A stretch of 27,644 nucleotides of DNA from Lachnospiraceae bacterium (GTDB taxonomy: Bacteria; Bacillota; Clostridia; Lachnospirales; Lachnospiraceae). Under the pieces are notes generated by a model. That model was not told the origin of the DNA. It ran no database searches and saw only the letters and a list, made by a program, of their open reading frames with translations. Below, piece by piece: positions 6,403 through 15,047 of this stretch. The stretch lies in contig VSNY01000043.1 of NCBI GenBank assembly GCA_009774535.1, positions 1 through 27,644 of the forward strand, written 5' to 3'. Within the stretch, counting starts at the first letter, position 1. Each line of letters opens with the position of its first letter. The translations under genes and the position numbers were made by a program.

Positions 6403-6431
6403 ATTATAAGAAAGATTTTCCACAGATGCAA
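6403..6431 (-). promoter_or_regulatory. Sigma-A promoter of plsC
   Basis: On the minus strand TTGCAT (6426-6431), a 17-bp spacer, then TATAAT (6403-6408). The S10 operon promoter has the same two hexamers and the same spacing. Confidence 0.65.
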
Positions 6432-6466
6432 CAGATTTGTGATTTGTTATACCAATCATTATACGC

Positions 6467-6497
6467 AAAGAGAGATACAGCCGAAACTGTATCCCTC
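6467..6497 (-). terminator. Terminator of the ribosomal operon
   Basis: On the minus strand GAGGGATACAG pairs with CTGTATCTCTC (11 bp, one G-U) around loop TTTCGG, followed by a short TTT. The hairpin starts 7 nt past the secY stop, so the long operon ends here. Confidence 0.75.
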
Positions 6498-6504
6498 ACA
6501 ACTT

Positions 6505-7821
6505 CTATTCACTTAAGAATCCTTTATAATACCGTACTACCATCTTCGATTCAATCTGCTTGATCGTCTCAATGACAACTCCGACAATAATGATAATCGA
6601 CGTGCCGCCAAACGATACATTAGCATTGAACACGCCATTGAAGAAAATCGGAACTACCGCACAGATCGATAATCCGACAGCGCCGATAAATACAATATAA
6701 TTCAAAATCTTCGTCAGGTATTCACTCGTTGGTTTGCCCGGCCGGATGCCTGGAATAAAACCGCCCTGTTTTTTCATATTGTCTGCGATTTCCAGCGGAT
6801 TGAAAGTAATCGACGTATAGAAATACGCAAATACAATCACCAGGACCAGATATACGGCAAGTCCGATCGATAATACAGGATCTGCCGGATCACACCAGTT
6901 TCTTTGCTGCAGACCATTTAAAATCTTGCCGCCGATGCCTGTCCCTCCCTCAATGCCGAGCAGGGTGCAGATCACGACTGGAAATTCCATAATGGATTGT
7001 GCAAAGATAATCGGGATCACGCCGCCAGTGTTGACTTTTAACGGAATAAACGTACTCTGTCCGCCTACTGTCTTTCTTCCCTGAATTTTCTTGGAATACT
7101 GCACCGGAATCTTGCGTTCCGCATCCTGAAGCACGATAACGAAGACAACCGTCAGAAGAATGACTGCAAGTATCACAACTGCCGCAAGTACGCCTCTTGC
7201 AACTTTCTGGTTCTTTACAAACTGGCTATACAGTGTTGACATATCAGCCGGGATTCTGGACACGATATTGATCACCAATACGATCGAAATACCGTTTCCA
7301 ACCCCTTTTTCTGTAATCTGTTCGCCGATCCACATCAGCACCGCAGATCCTGCTGTCAGGATACATACGATCTGGATTACAGAAAACGTACTGTACATCG
7401 TCAGATATCCCATTCTTCCAAAACCGATCGCCATTGCAACAGACTCGATCAGTGCAAGCGCCACCGTTACATAACGGGTAATGCTGGCAATTTTTTTCCT
7501 GCCGTCTTCCCCGTCACGCTGCATCTCCTCCAGCTTTGGAATCGCGATCGTCAAAAGCTGCATAATAATCGAAGATGTAATATACGGTGTGATACTCAAT
7601 GCAAAAATAGACATTTCATTGAAAGAGCCACCGGTAATCGCATCAAAAAAGTTAAACGCCCCATTGGTCTGTGAGCTGAACCATTCTGCAAATAACGCAG
7701 AATCAATACCCGGACAAGGAAGCTGTGAGCCTAACCGGATCACGATCATCATAAGGAATGTATAGACTAACCGTTCCCGGATTTCTTTAACTTTACATGC
7801 ATTACGAAGTGTCTGTAACAT
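6505..7821 (-). CDS. secY: Preprotein translocase channel subunit SecY
   Basis: A 438-residue polytopic membrane protein forming the SecYEG protein-conducting channel. Ten transmembrane helices are expected and many hydrophobic segments are visible. Family signatures include the plug-domain region FNFFDAITGG, SIFALSITPYITSSIIMQLL in TM2, and the cytoplasmic loop with VQYSKKIQGRK used for SecA/ribosome contact. The ATG overlaps the rplO stop by one base (TAATG), so translation is likely coupled. It is the last gene of the operon; adk, map and infA, which commonly follow, are absent here. Confidence 0.98.
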   Translation of the reverse strand: MLQTLRNACKVKEIRERLVYTFLMMIVIRLGSQLPCPGIDSALFAEWFSSQTNGAFNFFDAITGGSFNEMSIFALSITPYITSSIIMQLLTIAIPKLEEMQRDGEDGRKKIASITRYVTVALALIESVAMAIGFGRMGYLTMYSTFSVIQIVCILTAGSAVLMWIGEQITEKGVGNGISIVLVINIVSRIPADMSTLYSQFVKNQKVARGVLAAVVILAVILLTVVFVIVLQDAERKIPVQYSKKIQGRKTVGGQSTFIPLKVNTGGVIPIIFAQSIMEFPVVICTLLGIEGGTGIGGKILNGLQQRNWCDPADPVLSIGLAVYLVLVIVFAYFYTSITFNPLEIADNMKKQGGFIPGIRPGKPTSEYLTKILNYIVFIGAVGLSICAVVPIFFNGVFNANVSFGGTSIIIIVGVVIETIKQIESKMVVRYYKGFLSE

Positions 7822-8258
7822 TAGATCACCTCTGCTTTTCCACCAAGAGCCTCGATCTTTTCTTTTGCACCGGCGCTGAAAGCATTGGCCTGAACAGTGA
7901 GCTTCTTGGTTAATTCTCCATTTCCAAGAATCTTAACGCCATCTCTTGGATTTTTAACAATACCTGTCTCGATTAACGTATCCACGGAAACCGTAGAATC
8001 ATTGTCAAATCTCTCAAGTTCTGATACATTGATTCCAACGATTATCTTAGAATTGATATTCTTAAAGCCTCTCTTTGGCAATCTTCTGTATAATGGCATC
8101 TGGCCACCTTCAAAACCTGGTCTTGGCGCTCCTGAGCGGGCCTTCTGACCTTTGTGTCCCTTACCGGCTGTCTTGCCGTTGCCTGAACCATGTCCGCGTC
8201 CTTTTCTGAATCTATCTTTTCTCGAGCCTTCTGCAGCCTTTAAACTTGATAAGTCCAT
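7821..8258 (-). CDS. rplO: 50S ribosomal protein L15
   Basis: A 145-residue protein of the large subunit. The N-terminus is the typical Gly/Lys/Arg-rich tail (GRGHGSGNGKTAGKGHKG) that threads into 23S rRNA. The globular part carries FEGGQMPLYRRLPKRGF, the L15 signature. GGAGG precedes the ATG. It is translationally coupled to secY through TAATG. Confidence 0.98.
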   Translation of the reverse strand: MDLSSLKAAEGSRKDRFRKGRGHGSGNGKTAGKGHKGQKARSGAPRPGFEGGQMPLYRRLPKRGFKNINSKIIVGINVSELERFDNDSTVSVDTLIETGIVKNPRDGVKILGNGELTKKLTVQANAFSAGAKEKIEALGGKAEVI

Positions 8259-8281
8259 ACTGACACCTCCTTATTCTGAAA

Positions 8282-8467
8282 TTATGCTTCTTCCACTTTA
8301 ACATACGGTGCGATCTTGCGAAGCGCGCCTCTCGTCCCGTCATTGTCCGGGAACGTCTTGGTCTGGTTCAGCTTGTGAAAGCCCAGCGCTTCGATAATCT
8401 TACGGTTGCGTGGAACCGCACCGATTTTAGATCTGATCAGTGTTACCTTTAACATTTTCTCTGCCAT
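8282..8467 (-). CDS. rpmD: 50S ribosomal protein L30
   Basis: A 61-residue protein of the short bacterial L30 type. LKVTLIRSKIGAVPRNRKIIEALG matches the conserved N-terminal half (a strand then the basic R-x-x-x-R helix), and a single-domain length is normal. GGAGG precedes the ATG; it lies 10 nt after rpsE and 23 nt before rplO. Confidence 0.97.
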   Translation of the reverse strand: MAEKMLKVTLIRSKIGAVPRNRKIIEALGFHKLNQTKTFPDNDGTRGALRKIAPYVKVEEA

Positions 8468-8477
8468 TTCCTGCCTC

Positions 8478-8987
8478 CTAACCTACAATCTCTTCTACAG
8501 ATTTCCCGCGGAGTTTCGCAACTTCTTCCGGTGATTTTAACTGAGTCAGAGCAGCGATCGTAGCAAGCACAACATTCTGTTTATTGTTCGATCCCAATGA
8601 TTTTGTACGGATATTCTTGATGCCTGCTAATTCGCATACGCTACGTGCAGGACCGCCTGCGATAATACCAGTACCATCCGGGGACTTCTTCAGCAGCACG
8701 GATGCACCTGTATGTTTCCCCAGAATATCATGTGTGATACTCTTGTTATCGTCTAATTTTACGGTAATGAGCTTTTTCATAGCATCTTCTTTGCCCTTGC
8801 GGATCGCCTCAGGAATTTCAGCTGCTTTACCCATTCCTGCGCCTACATGCCCGTTGCTGTCGCCAACAACTACTAAAGCTGAAAAGCGCATGTTACGTCC
8901 GCCCTTTACAACCTTCGTGACACGTTTGATCGCTACGACGTTTTCTGTTAACTCTAACTGACTAGCATCAATTATTTCACGTTTCAT
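8478..8987 (-). CDS. rpsE: 30S ribosomal protein S5
   Basis: A 169-residue small-subunit protein at the mRNA entry site, important for decoding fidelity. The double-stranded RNA-binding-like domain is seen as VTKVVKGGRNMRFSALVVVG, then DSNGHVGAGMGKAAE. The C-terminal domain includes LLKKSPDGTGIIAGGPARSV. The N-terminal extension is short. GAGG precedes the ATG, 18 nt after rplR. Confidence 0.98.
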   Translation of the reverse strand: MKREIIDASQLELTENVVAIKRVTKVVKGGRNMRFSALVVVGDSNGHVGAGMGKAAEIPEAIRKGKEDAMKKLITVKLDDNKSITHDILGKHTGASVLLKKSPDGTGIIAGGPARSVCELAGIKNIRTKSLGSNNKQNVVLATIAALTQLKSPEEVAKLRGKSVEEIVG

Positions 8988-9005
8988 GTAACTGTTTCCT
9001 CCTAC

Positions 9006-9374
9006 TTAGAATGTTAAACCAGCTTCTCTGGCTGCATCTGCCAGAGCCTGCACTTTGCCCTGATAAATATATCCGCCGCGGTCAAAAACAACCGTTGTAA
9101 TCCCTTTTTCCAATGCCCTTTTTGCGATCACAGTGCCAACCTGTGCTGCTGCTGCAACGTTATTAGTCTTTTCCACTGCATCCTTAACGTCTTTATCCAG
9201 TGTGGAAGCAGCAGCGATGGTGTTGCCAACTGTATCGTCAATGATCTGAGCGTACATATGATTATTACTTCTAAAAACTGCCAGACGCGGTCTTTCTGTT
9301 GTGCCGGAAATACGGTTGCGCAGTCTTCTGTGTTTATTTTCACGAACCTTAGCTCTTGATTCCTTTCTAACCAT
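9006..9374 (-). CDS. rplR: 50S ribosomal protein L18
   Basis: A 122-residue 5S rRNA-binding protein. The basic N-terminus (RRLRNRISGTTERPRLAVFR) and the C-terminal GITTVVFDRGGYIYQGKVQA block are the family hallmarks. It sits between rplF and rpsE as in other Firmicutes. Confidence 0.98.
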   Translation of the reverse strand: MVRKESRAKVRENKHRRLRNRISGTTERPRLAVFRSNNHMYAQIIDDTVGNTIAAASTLDKDVKDAVEKTNNVAAAAQVGTVIAKRALEKGITTVVFDRGGYIYQGKVQALADAAREAGLTF

Positions 9375-9392
9375 CTCTCGTCACCCTTTCAT

Positions 9393-9932
9393 TTATTTCT
9401 TACCAGTCTTACCAACTTTACGCCTAATAACTTCATCAATATATTTAATACCTTTGCCCTTGTACGGTTCCGGTCTTCTCTTATCTCTGATTTCAGCCGC
9501 ATATTGGCCCACTTTTTCTTTATCAATTCCTTTGATCGTAATCTTGTTGCCTTCTACAACAGATTCCAGACCTTCCGGATCATCCATAATCACCGGATGG
9601 GAATAGCCCAGGTTCAGCGTCAGCTTATTGCCGGACTTGGAAGCCTTGTAGCCGACGCCGTTTACTTCCAGCTGCTTGGTATAGCCATCCGTAACGCCTA
9701 CGACCATGTTATTGACCAGTGTTCTTGTCAGACCGTGCAAAGATTTCATTTTCTTAAGGTCATTCGGTCTTGTGACCAAAATTTGTCCTTCTTCCTGCCT
9801 GATTTCCATTTCGGACGGAAGGACTCTGCTTAATTCACCTTTTGGCCCCTTTACAGTTACTTTATTATTTTCTGCAATCTCAACAGTAACACCTGCCGGG
9901 ACCGCGATTGGCATTCTTCCTATACGTGACAT
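9393..9932 (-). CDS. rplF: 50S ribosomal protein L6
   Basis: A 179-residue protein near the GTPase-associated centre, made of two similar domains. The N-terminus SRIGRMPIAVPAGV and the C-terminal RRPEPYKGKGIKY signature are intact. AGGAGG precedes the ATG. There are 52 nt between rpsH and this start, with no clear structure. Confidence 0.98.
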   Translation of the reverse strand: MSRIGRMPIAVPAGVTVEIAENNKVTVKGPKGELSRVLPSEMEIRQEEGQILVTRPNDLKKMKSLHGLTRTLVNNMVVGVTDGYTKQLEVNGVGYKASKSGNKLTLNLGYSHPVIMDDPEGLESVVEGNKITIKGIDKEKVGQYAAEIRDKRRPEPYKGKGIKYIDEVIRRKVGKTGKK

Positions 9933-9984
9933 GCCCGTACCTCCTGTTTATTCACAAAATCGTGTTCCTGATCCTGGTTGCTGA

Positions 9985-10386
9985 TTACCATACAAATGCT
10001 AATACTTCTCCGCCGACCTGCATTTTTCTTGCTTCTTTGTCAGTAACAATCCCTTTATTGGTCGACAGGATCGCGATGCCAAGCCCTCCTAATACCGAAG
10101 GGATTTCCTCTTTGCCGGCATAGACACGAAGTCCCGGCTTAGAGATTCTCTTGATGCCTGTAATAATCTTTTCATTTTTATCCGCGCCATATTTTAATGT
10201 GACACGGATCGCTTTAAAATTCCCATCATCTACAATATCATATTTCGCGATATAGCCTTCCTTTTGCAGAATATCAGCAATTGCAACCTTCATCTTAGAC
10301 GACGGAATATCTACTGTATCATGTTTCGCAGTATTTGCATTACGGATTCTTGTAAGCATATCTGCGATTGGATCATTCATTGTCAT
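9985..10386 (-). CDS. rpsH: 30S ribosomal protein S8
   Basis: A 133-residue protein that binds the central domain of 16S rRNA; in Escherichia coli it represses the spc operon. The N-terminal DPIADMLTRIRNAN and the C-terminal STNKGIVTDKEARK signature are present. GGAGG lies 10 nt before the ATG; a second in-frame ATG two codons in is too far from it. Whether S8 regulates here is not visible. Confidence 0.97.
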   Translation of the reverse strand: MTMNDPIADMLTRIRNANTAKHDTVDIPSSKMKVAIADILQKEGYIAKYDIVDDGNFKAIRVTLKYGADKNEKIITGIKRISKPGLRVYAGKEEIPSVLGGLGIAILSTNKGIVTDKEARKMQVGGEVLAFVW

Positions 10387-10426
10387 GATTGAATTTCCTC
10401 CTTAACTATTCTCTGGGTGTCACGGT

Positions 10427-10612
10427 TTACCAGGAAGCTTTCTTCACTCCAGGAATCTGTCCCTTATATGCTAACTCGCGGAAACATACACGGCAGATGC
10501 CATATTTCCTTAACACAGAATGTGGACGACCACAGATTCTGCAGCGTGAATATTCTCTGGTGGAGAATTTCTGTTTCCGCTGCTGTTTTACTTTCATCGA
10601 AGTCTTTGCCAT
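10427..10612 (-). CDS. rpsZ: 30S ribosomal protein S14, zinc-binding type
   Basis: A 61-residue S14 of the short zinc-ribbon (type Z) form with both CXXC pairs: C24-RI-C27 and C40-RV-C43. The C-terminal GQIPGVKKASW is the canonical ending. Zinc-free paralogs (about 90-100 residues) often exist elsewhere in Firmicutes and replace this one when zinc is scarce; none is in this window. Confidence 0.97.
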   Translation of the reverse strand: MAKTSMKVKQQRKQKFSTREYSRCRICGRPHSVLRKYGICRVCFRELAYKGQIPGVKKASW

Positions 10613-10626
10613 AATTTCCCTCCTGC

Positions 10627-11166
10627 TTATTTCTGAAATGGCATGTTGAACCGGGCTAATAATTCACGAGCTTCTTCATCCGTCTTTGCGGTTGTTACAA
10701 AAATAATATCCATGCCACGCACTTTGTCGATCTTATCAAATTCCACTTCCGGGAAGATCAGCTGTTCTTTGATGCCGAGTGCGTAGTTGCCTCTTCCATC
10801 AAAGGAATTCGGGTTCACGCCGCGAAAGTCACGTACACGTGGCAGTGCAAGATTCACAAGGCGGTCTAAAAATTCATACATCTTCTCGCCCCTTAATGTT
10901 ACCTTACAGCCGATTGGCATCCCCTCTCTGATCTTGAAGTTTGCGATTGATTTCTTGGATATCGTCTTGATCGGCTTCTGGCCAGTGATCAATTCCATAT
11001 CGCTCATTGCTGCTTCTAATATTTTCGCATTTTCCTTTGCTTCGCCAATGCCCATGTTAACTACGATCTTATCCAGCTTTGGCACCTGCATGCGGTTTTT
11101 ATATCCGAATTTTTTGATCATAGCATCTACGATCTCATTCATATACTGATCTCTTAGTCTGCTCAC
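10627..11166 (-). CDS. rplE: 50S ribosomal protein L5
   Basis: A 179-residue 5S rRNA-binding protein of the central protuberance. VPKLDKIVVNMGIGEA and the central LPRVRDFRGVNPNSFDGRGN block are diagnostic. The start codon is GTG, placed 8 nt after AAGGAGG. Confidence 0.98.
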   Translation of the reverse strand: MSRLRDQYMNEIVDAMIKKFGYKNRMQVPKLDKIVVNMGIGEAKENAKILEAAMSDMELITGQKPIKTISKKSIANFKIREGMPIGCKVTLRGEKMYEFLDRLVNLALPRVRDFRGVNPNSFDGRGNYALGIKEQLIFPEVEFDKIDKVRGMDIIFVTTAKTDEEARELLARFNMPFQK

Positions 11167-11194
11167 TTTTGGACCTCCTTCCTTCTATGCGTGC

Positions 11195-11506
11195 TTAATC
11201 AATAATGTCACCGTTAGATTTTGCAAAACGGACTTTTTTATCTCCGTCAAATTTAAATCCGATTCTTGTCGGCTGTCCCTTATGCAGATACATGACATTT
11301 GAAATATGAATTGGCCCTTCCTGGTGTACAATCCCACCCTGCTGGTTCTGCATGGATGGTTTTGTATGCTTGGTAATCATATTCACGCCTTCTACCAGAA
11401 GGGTGCTGTTCTTACGGTTAACCGCAATGACTTTCCCTTCCTGGCCTTTGCTTCTGCCGGCAATTACTTTTACAGTATCGCCTTTTTTTATTTTTAACAT
11501 TGCCAT
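11195..11506 (-). CDS. rplX: 50S ribosomal protein L24
   Basis: A 103-residue assembly-initiator protein. The KOW motif is visible as IKKGDTVKVIAGRSKGQEGK at the N-terminus. AGGAGG lies 8 nt before the first ATG; a second ATG follows two codons later. Confidence 0.97.
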   Translation of the reverse strand: MAMLKIKKGDTVKVIAGRSKGQEGKVIAVNRKNSTLLVEGVNMITKHTKPSMQNQQGGIVHQEGPIHISNVMYLHKGQPTRIGFKFDGDKKVRFAKSNGDIID

Positions 11507-11518
11507 CTTTGTTACCTC

Positions 11519-11887
11519 CTATAATACTTCCGGAGCCAGAGAAACAATCTTCATGAAATGCTTCTCACGAAGTTCCCTTGCTACCGGTCCGAAAATACGG
11601 GTTCCTCTCGGAGTCTGGTCATCTTTTATAATTACTGCGGCATTTTCATCGAACCGGATATACGAGCCGTCTTTACGTCTTGTTTCACGTACGGTACGTA
11701 CAACAACTGCCTTTACAACGTCACCTTTTTTAACAACGCCGCCTGGTGTTGCGTCTTTAACGGTCGCAGTGATAATATCGCCGATGTGCGCATACCTTCT
11801 TGTAGAACCGCCCATTACACGGATGCAGAGCAATTCCTTTGCCCCGGTATTGTCAGCGACCTTAAGTCTGCTTTCCTGCTGAATCAT
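11519..11887 (-). CDS. rplN: 50S ribosomal protein L14
   Basis: A 122-residue protein of the subunit interface. The strict N-terminus MIQQESRLKVADNTGAKE and the AVVVRTVRETRRKDGSYIRF block are typical, as is the exact length. It is first of the L14-L24-L5 group. Confidence 0.98.
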   Translation of the reverse strand: MIQQESRLKVADNTGAKELLCIRVMGGSTRRYAHIGDIITATVKDATPGGVVKKGDVVKAVVVRTVRETRRKDGSYIRFDENAAVIIKDDQTPRGTRIFGPVARELREKHFMKIVSLAPEVL

Positions 11888-11908
11888 GCTGGAATCCTCC
11901 TTGTACTA

Positions 11909-12163
11909 TTATTTCGCTCTCTCAACGATTTCAACAAGTCTCCATCTCTTATCCTTAGACAGCGGCCTTGTCTCCATGACTCTGACTGTATCACCGATCT
12001 TGCAGTCGTTGTTTTCATCATGTGCCTTTAATTTATAAGTTCTTTTAATGATCTTGTTATACAGCGGATGCCTTACGTTGTCTTTGACTGCTACAACAAT
12101 TGTTTTCTGCATCTTGTCGCTTACAACAACACCAACACGTGTTTTTCTTAAATTTCTGTCCAC
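11909..12163 (-). CDS. rpsQ: 30S ribosomal protein S17 (GTG start)
   Basis: An 84-residue 16S rRNA 5'-domain binder with OB fold: RNLRKTRVGVVVSDKMQKT and the C-terminal RPLSKDKRWRLVEI. An in-frame ATG at 12181 would add six residues (EGDNVV) unlike the family and would leave AAGGAG inside the gene. The GTG at 12163 sits 8 nt after AAGGAG and gives the usual M-x-RNLRK start, so it is chosen. Confidence 0.95.
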   Translation of the reverse strand: MDRNLRKTRVGVVVSDKMQKTIVVAVKDNVRHPLYNKIIKRTYKLKAHDENNDCKIGDTVRVMETRPLSKDKRWRLVEIVERAK

Positions 12164-12181
12164 GACATTGTCTCCTTCCAT

Positions 12182-12385
12182 TTAGGCATTTGCTTTTTCC
12201 GTAATGACGGTCTGAATTCTTGCAATATTCCTTCTTACTTCCCTGATCCTGCCTGTATTCTCCAACTGGTTCGTTGCGTTCTGGAATCTCAAATTGAAAA
12301 GTTCTTTCTTAGCCTCTGTCAGCTTGTCATTTAAATCCGCCGGTGTCTGTGACCGTAATTCTTCGATATATTTACTTGCTTTCAT
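12182..12385 (-). CDS. rpmC: 50S ribosomal protein L29
   Basis: A 67-residue two-helix protein next to the exit tunnel. KKELFNLRFQNATNQLEN and the RIREVRRNIARIQTV signature are intact. The start is the ATG at 12385, giving the usual MKASKY beginning; a GTG nine bases earlier overlaps the presumed ribosome binding site. The start lies inside the 3' end of rplP, a 14-base overlap in another frame. Confidence 0.95.
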   Translation of the reverse strand: MKASKYIEELRSQTPADLNDKLTEAKKELFNLRFQNATNQLENTGRIREVRRNIARIQTVITEKANA

Positions 12386-12812
12386 TTGATTCACCGCCTT
12401 CTAAGTCTGCACGCGAAACGACTTTACATTTACAAGGTAATTTGTGTGTAGCAAGACGCAATGCTTCTCTCGCAACTTCTTCCGCTACCCCGTCAATCTC
12501 AAATAATACGCGTCCCGGCTTTACAACAGCTACCCAGTATTCCAGGGAACCTTTTCCGGATCCCATTCGGGTTTCCGCCGGTTTTGAAGTAACAGGTTTA
12601 TCCGGGAAGATCTTAATCCAAATCTTACCGCCACGCTTTACATAACGTGTCATGGCAATACGGGCTGCCTCAATCTGGTTGGATTTGATCCACGCCGGTT
12701 CCATTGCTACGATACCAAAAGAACCGTTTGTGATCTTGTTGCCCCTTGTGGCTTTTCCTCTCATAGAGCCGCGGAACTGTTTTCTATGCTTTACTCTTTT
12801 CGGCATTAACAT
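12372..12812 (-). CDS. rplP: 50S ribosomal protein L16
   Basis: A 146-residue protein near the A-site finger of 23S rRNA. MLMPKRVKHRKQFRG, GRMGSGKG-like RMGSGKGSLEYWVAVV and the central GKIWIKIFPDKPVT block identify it. The ATG lies two bases after the rpsC stop. The last residues (ESNESK) are encoded by the bases that also carry the rpmC start. Confidence 0.98.
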   Translation of the reverse strand: MLMPKRVKHRKQFRGSMRGKATRGNKITNGSFGIVAMEPAWIKSNQIEAARIAMTRYVKRGGKIWIKIFPDKPVTSKPAETRMGSGKGSLEYWVAVVKPGRVLFEIDGVAEEVAREALRLATHKLPCKCKVVSRADLEGGESNESK

Positions 12813-12814
12813 AA

Positions 12815-13471
12815 TTACTGAGCGCCTCCTTCCTTATTTCCCTTCGCCGGAAGTATCTCGCCTTTGTAGATCCATACCTTAACGCCTACTTTACCATAGG
12901 TCGTATCTGCTTCAGCGAATCCATAATCAATGTCTGCCCGCAGTGTCTGCAGCGGGATTGTTCCTTCGGAATAAAACTCGGTACGCGCCATATCTGCACC
13001 GCCCAGACGGCCGGATACAGAAGTCTTAATACCAAGCGCGCCTGCCTTTAAGCTCCTGGACATGCAGGACTTCATAGCACGGCGGAAGGAAATACGGTTT
13101 TCCAGCTGCAGCGCGATATTTTCTGCTACCAGCTGCGCATCCTTATCTGGTTTCTTTACTTCTTTAATATCTACAATCAGCTTTTTGCTCGTATATTTCT
13201 GAAGCTCGCCTTTTACTTTCTCAATCTCAGCGCCGCCTTTACCAATCACTACGCCTGGCTTTGCTGTATATATAATGACTTTTACACGCTCTGAGGCTCT
13301 CTCGATCTCAATCTTTGAGATGCCGGCTGCGTATAACTTCTTTTTCAGGAATTCTCTGATCTTATAATCTTCTATTAAACAGTCTGCGAAATCTCCCTCT
13401 GCATACCACTTAGAGTCCCAGTCAGCAATGACACCGACTCTTAAGCCATGAGGATTAACTTTCTGTCCCAT
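12815..13471 (-). CDS. rpsC: 30S ribosomal protein S3
   Basis: A 218-residue mRNA-entry-channel protein. MGQKVNPHGLRVG is the standard N-terminus. The KH domain GXXG loop is at residues 77-80 (GKGG). The C-terminal domain includes SGRLGGADMARTEFYSEGTI. The short acidic/basic tail is lineage variable. Confidence 0.98.
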   Translation of the reverse strand: MGQKVNPHGLRVGVIADWDSKWYAEGDFADCLIEDYKIREFLKKKLYAAGISKIEIERASERVKVIIYTAKPGVVIGKGGAEIEKVKGELQKYTSKKLIVDIKEVKKPDKDAQLVAENIALQLENRISFRRAMKSCMSRSLKAGALGIKTSVSGRLGGADMARTEFYSEGTIPLQTLRADIDYGFAEADTTYGKVGVKVWIYKGEILPAKGNKEGGAQ

Positions 13472-13482
13472 GCTTTCCCTCC

Positions 13483-13872
13483 TTATCTTTCATTCAGCAC
13501 AATGGTAATGTGGCTCATTCTCTTCTCGATCCTGTAAGCGCGGCCCTGTGCTCTCGGTCTGATTCTCTTCATCGTCGGTCCCTTATTTGCGTAGCATTCT
13601 TCGATATACAGATGATCCGGGTTCATCCCGTTATTGTTTTCTGCATTCGCGATGGCAGACCTTAATAATTTAGCGGTTATCTGAGACGCATAACGCGGAT
13701 TGTAATCTAAAATAGCAAGCGCAGTTTTTACATCTTTCCCGCGGATCGCATCTAATACAAAGCAAGCTTTCTGAACCGACACTCTTGCAAAAGATAATTT
13801 TGCAGATGGTCTGGTTTCTTTATTCGATTCATTTCTCTCTCTCTTGATTTGAGATCTATGTCCTTTAGCCAT
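13483..13872 (-). CDS. rplV: 50S ribosomal protein L22
   Basis: A 129-residue protein with a globular domain and a beta-hairpin reaching the nascent-peptide tunnel; macrolide-resistance changes occur there in other species. The hairpin region CYANKGPTMKRIRPRAQGRA is intact, with no visible deletion. Confidence 0.98.
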   Translation of the reverse strand: MAKGHRSQIKRERNESNKETRPSAKLSFARVSVQKACFVLDAIRGKDVKTALAILDYNPRYASQITAKLLRSAIANAENNNGMNPDHLYIEECYANKGPTMKRIRPRAQGRAYRIEKRMSHITIVLNER

Positions 13873-13902
13873 GAAATAGAGCCTCCTTTCCTAATCAGCG
13901 AA

Positions 13903-14187
13903 TTATTTCACTCTTGACCTTTTTTCTTCTTTTACATGACCACGGTAAGTTCTCGTTGCAACAAACTCACCGAGCTTATGCCCGACCATATCTTCCGTAA
14001 CATATACCGGCACATGTTTCCTGCCGTCATGCACTGCAAACGTGCGTCCCACAAAGGATGGGAAAATTGTGGAACGGCGTGACCAGGTCTTGATCACGGC
14101 GTTATCGCCTGCAGCATTCAGGGCATCTACCTTTTTTAACAGGCTCTCATCTGCGAAAGGACCTTTTTTCAATGATCTTTTACCCAT
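13903..14187 (-). CDS. rpsS: 30S ribosomal protein S19
   Basis: A 94-residue protein of the 30S head. RSLKKGPFADESLLKKV and the signature VGHKLGEFVATRTYRGH are complete. It sits between rplB and rplV in the conserved order. Confidence 0.98.
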   Translation of the reverse strand: MGKRSLKKGPFADESLLKKVDALNAAGDNAVIKTWSRRSTIFPSFVGRTFAVHDGRKHVPVYVTEDMVGHKLGEFVATRTYRGHVKEEKRSRVK

Positions 14188-14201
14188 TACGATTATTCCT
14201 C

Positions 14202-15047
14202 CTATTTACTCTTCATTGCTCTGCCGTCACGTCTTCTTACGATCAGCTTATCAGAAGCTTTCTTTTTGCGTGTCTTAAGGCCAAGTGCCGGTTTGCCCCA
14301 TGGTGTACATGGACCCGGACGTCCGATCGGAGCCCTGCCTTCGCCGCCGCCGTGTGGATGGTCATTCGGGTTCATTACAGAACCGCGGACTGTCGGGCGG
14401 ATACCCATATGACGCTTGCGCCCTGCTTTACCGATATTGATCAGGTTGTGATCGCCATTGCCGACCACGCCGATCGTTGCACGGCAGTTCAGAGGAACCA
14501 TTCTCATTTCACCTGAAGGCAGTCTTAATGTCGCGTACTTGCCTTCTTTTGCCATCAGCTGCGCGCTCAAACCCGCAGAACGTGCCAGCTGTCCGCCTTT
14601 GCCCGGATACAGCTCAATATTGTGTACCTGTGTACCAACCGGAACATTTTCCAATGGCAGGCAGTTGCCAATTCTTACTTCTGCTTCTGGTCCGTTCATG
14701 ACTTTCATACCGTCTGTCAGGCCAGCCGGAGCGATAATATATGCCTTCTCTCCGTCTTCATAACGAATCAGCGCGATATTTGCAGAGCGGTTCGGATCGT
14801 ACTCAATACCAACGACTCTGCCTGCGATACCGTCTTTTCTTCTTTTAAAATCAATAATTCTGTATTTCTGTTTATTTCCGCCGCCATGATGTCTGACGGT
14901 AATTTTACCCTGGTTATTACGTCCTGAATGTTTCTTTTTCGGTACTAACAAAGATTTTTCAGGAGTCTGTTTTGTGATTTCAGAGAAATCAGATCCAGTC
15001 ATATGTCTTCTGGAAGGTGTATATGGCTTATAACTCTTGATTCCCAC
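14202..15047 (-). CDS. rplB: 50S ribosomal protein L2
   Basis: A 281-residue 23S rRNA-binding protein needed for subunit association and peptidyl transfer. The C-terminal PNDHPHGGGEGRAPIG block with its conserved histidine is intact. Translation starts at GTG, 8 nt after AAAGGAG. A 108-nt spacer separates it from rplW, longer than other gaps in this part of the operon; it holds no convincing hairpin. Confidence 0.98.
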   Translation of the reverse strand: MGIKSYKPYTPSRRHMTGSDFSEITKQTPEKSLLVPKKKHSGRNNQGKITVRHHGGGNKQKYRIIDFKRRKDGIAGRVVGIEYDPNRSANIALIRYEDGEKAYIIAPAGLTDGMKVMNGPEAEVRIGNCLPLENVPVGTQVHNIELYPGKGGQLARSAGLSAQLMAKEGKYATLRLPSGEMRMVPLNCRATIGVVGNGDHNLINIGKAGRKRHMGIRPTVRGSVMNPNDHPHGGGEGRAPIGRPGPCTPWGKPALGLKTRKKKASDKLIVRRRDGRAMKSK

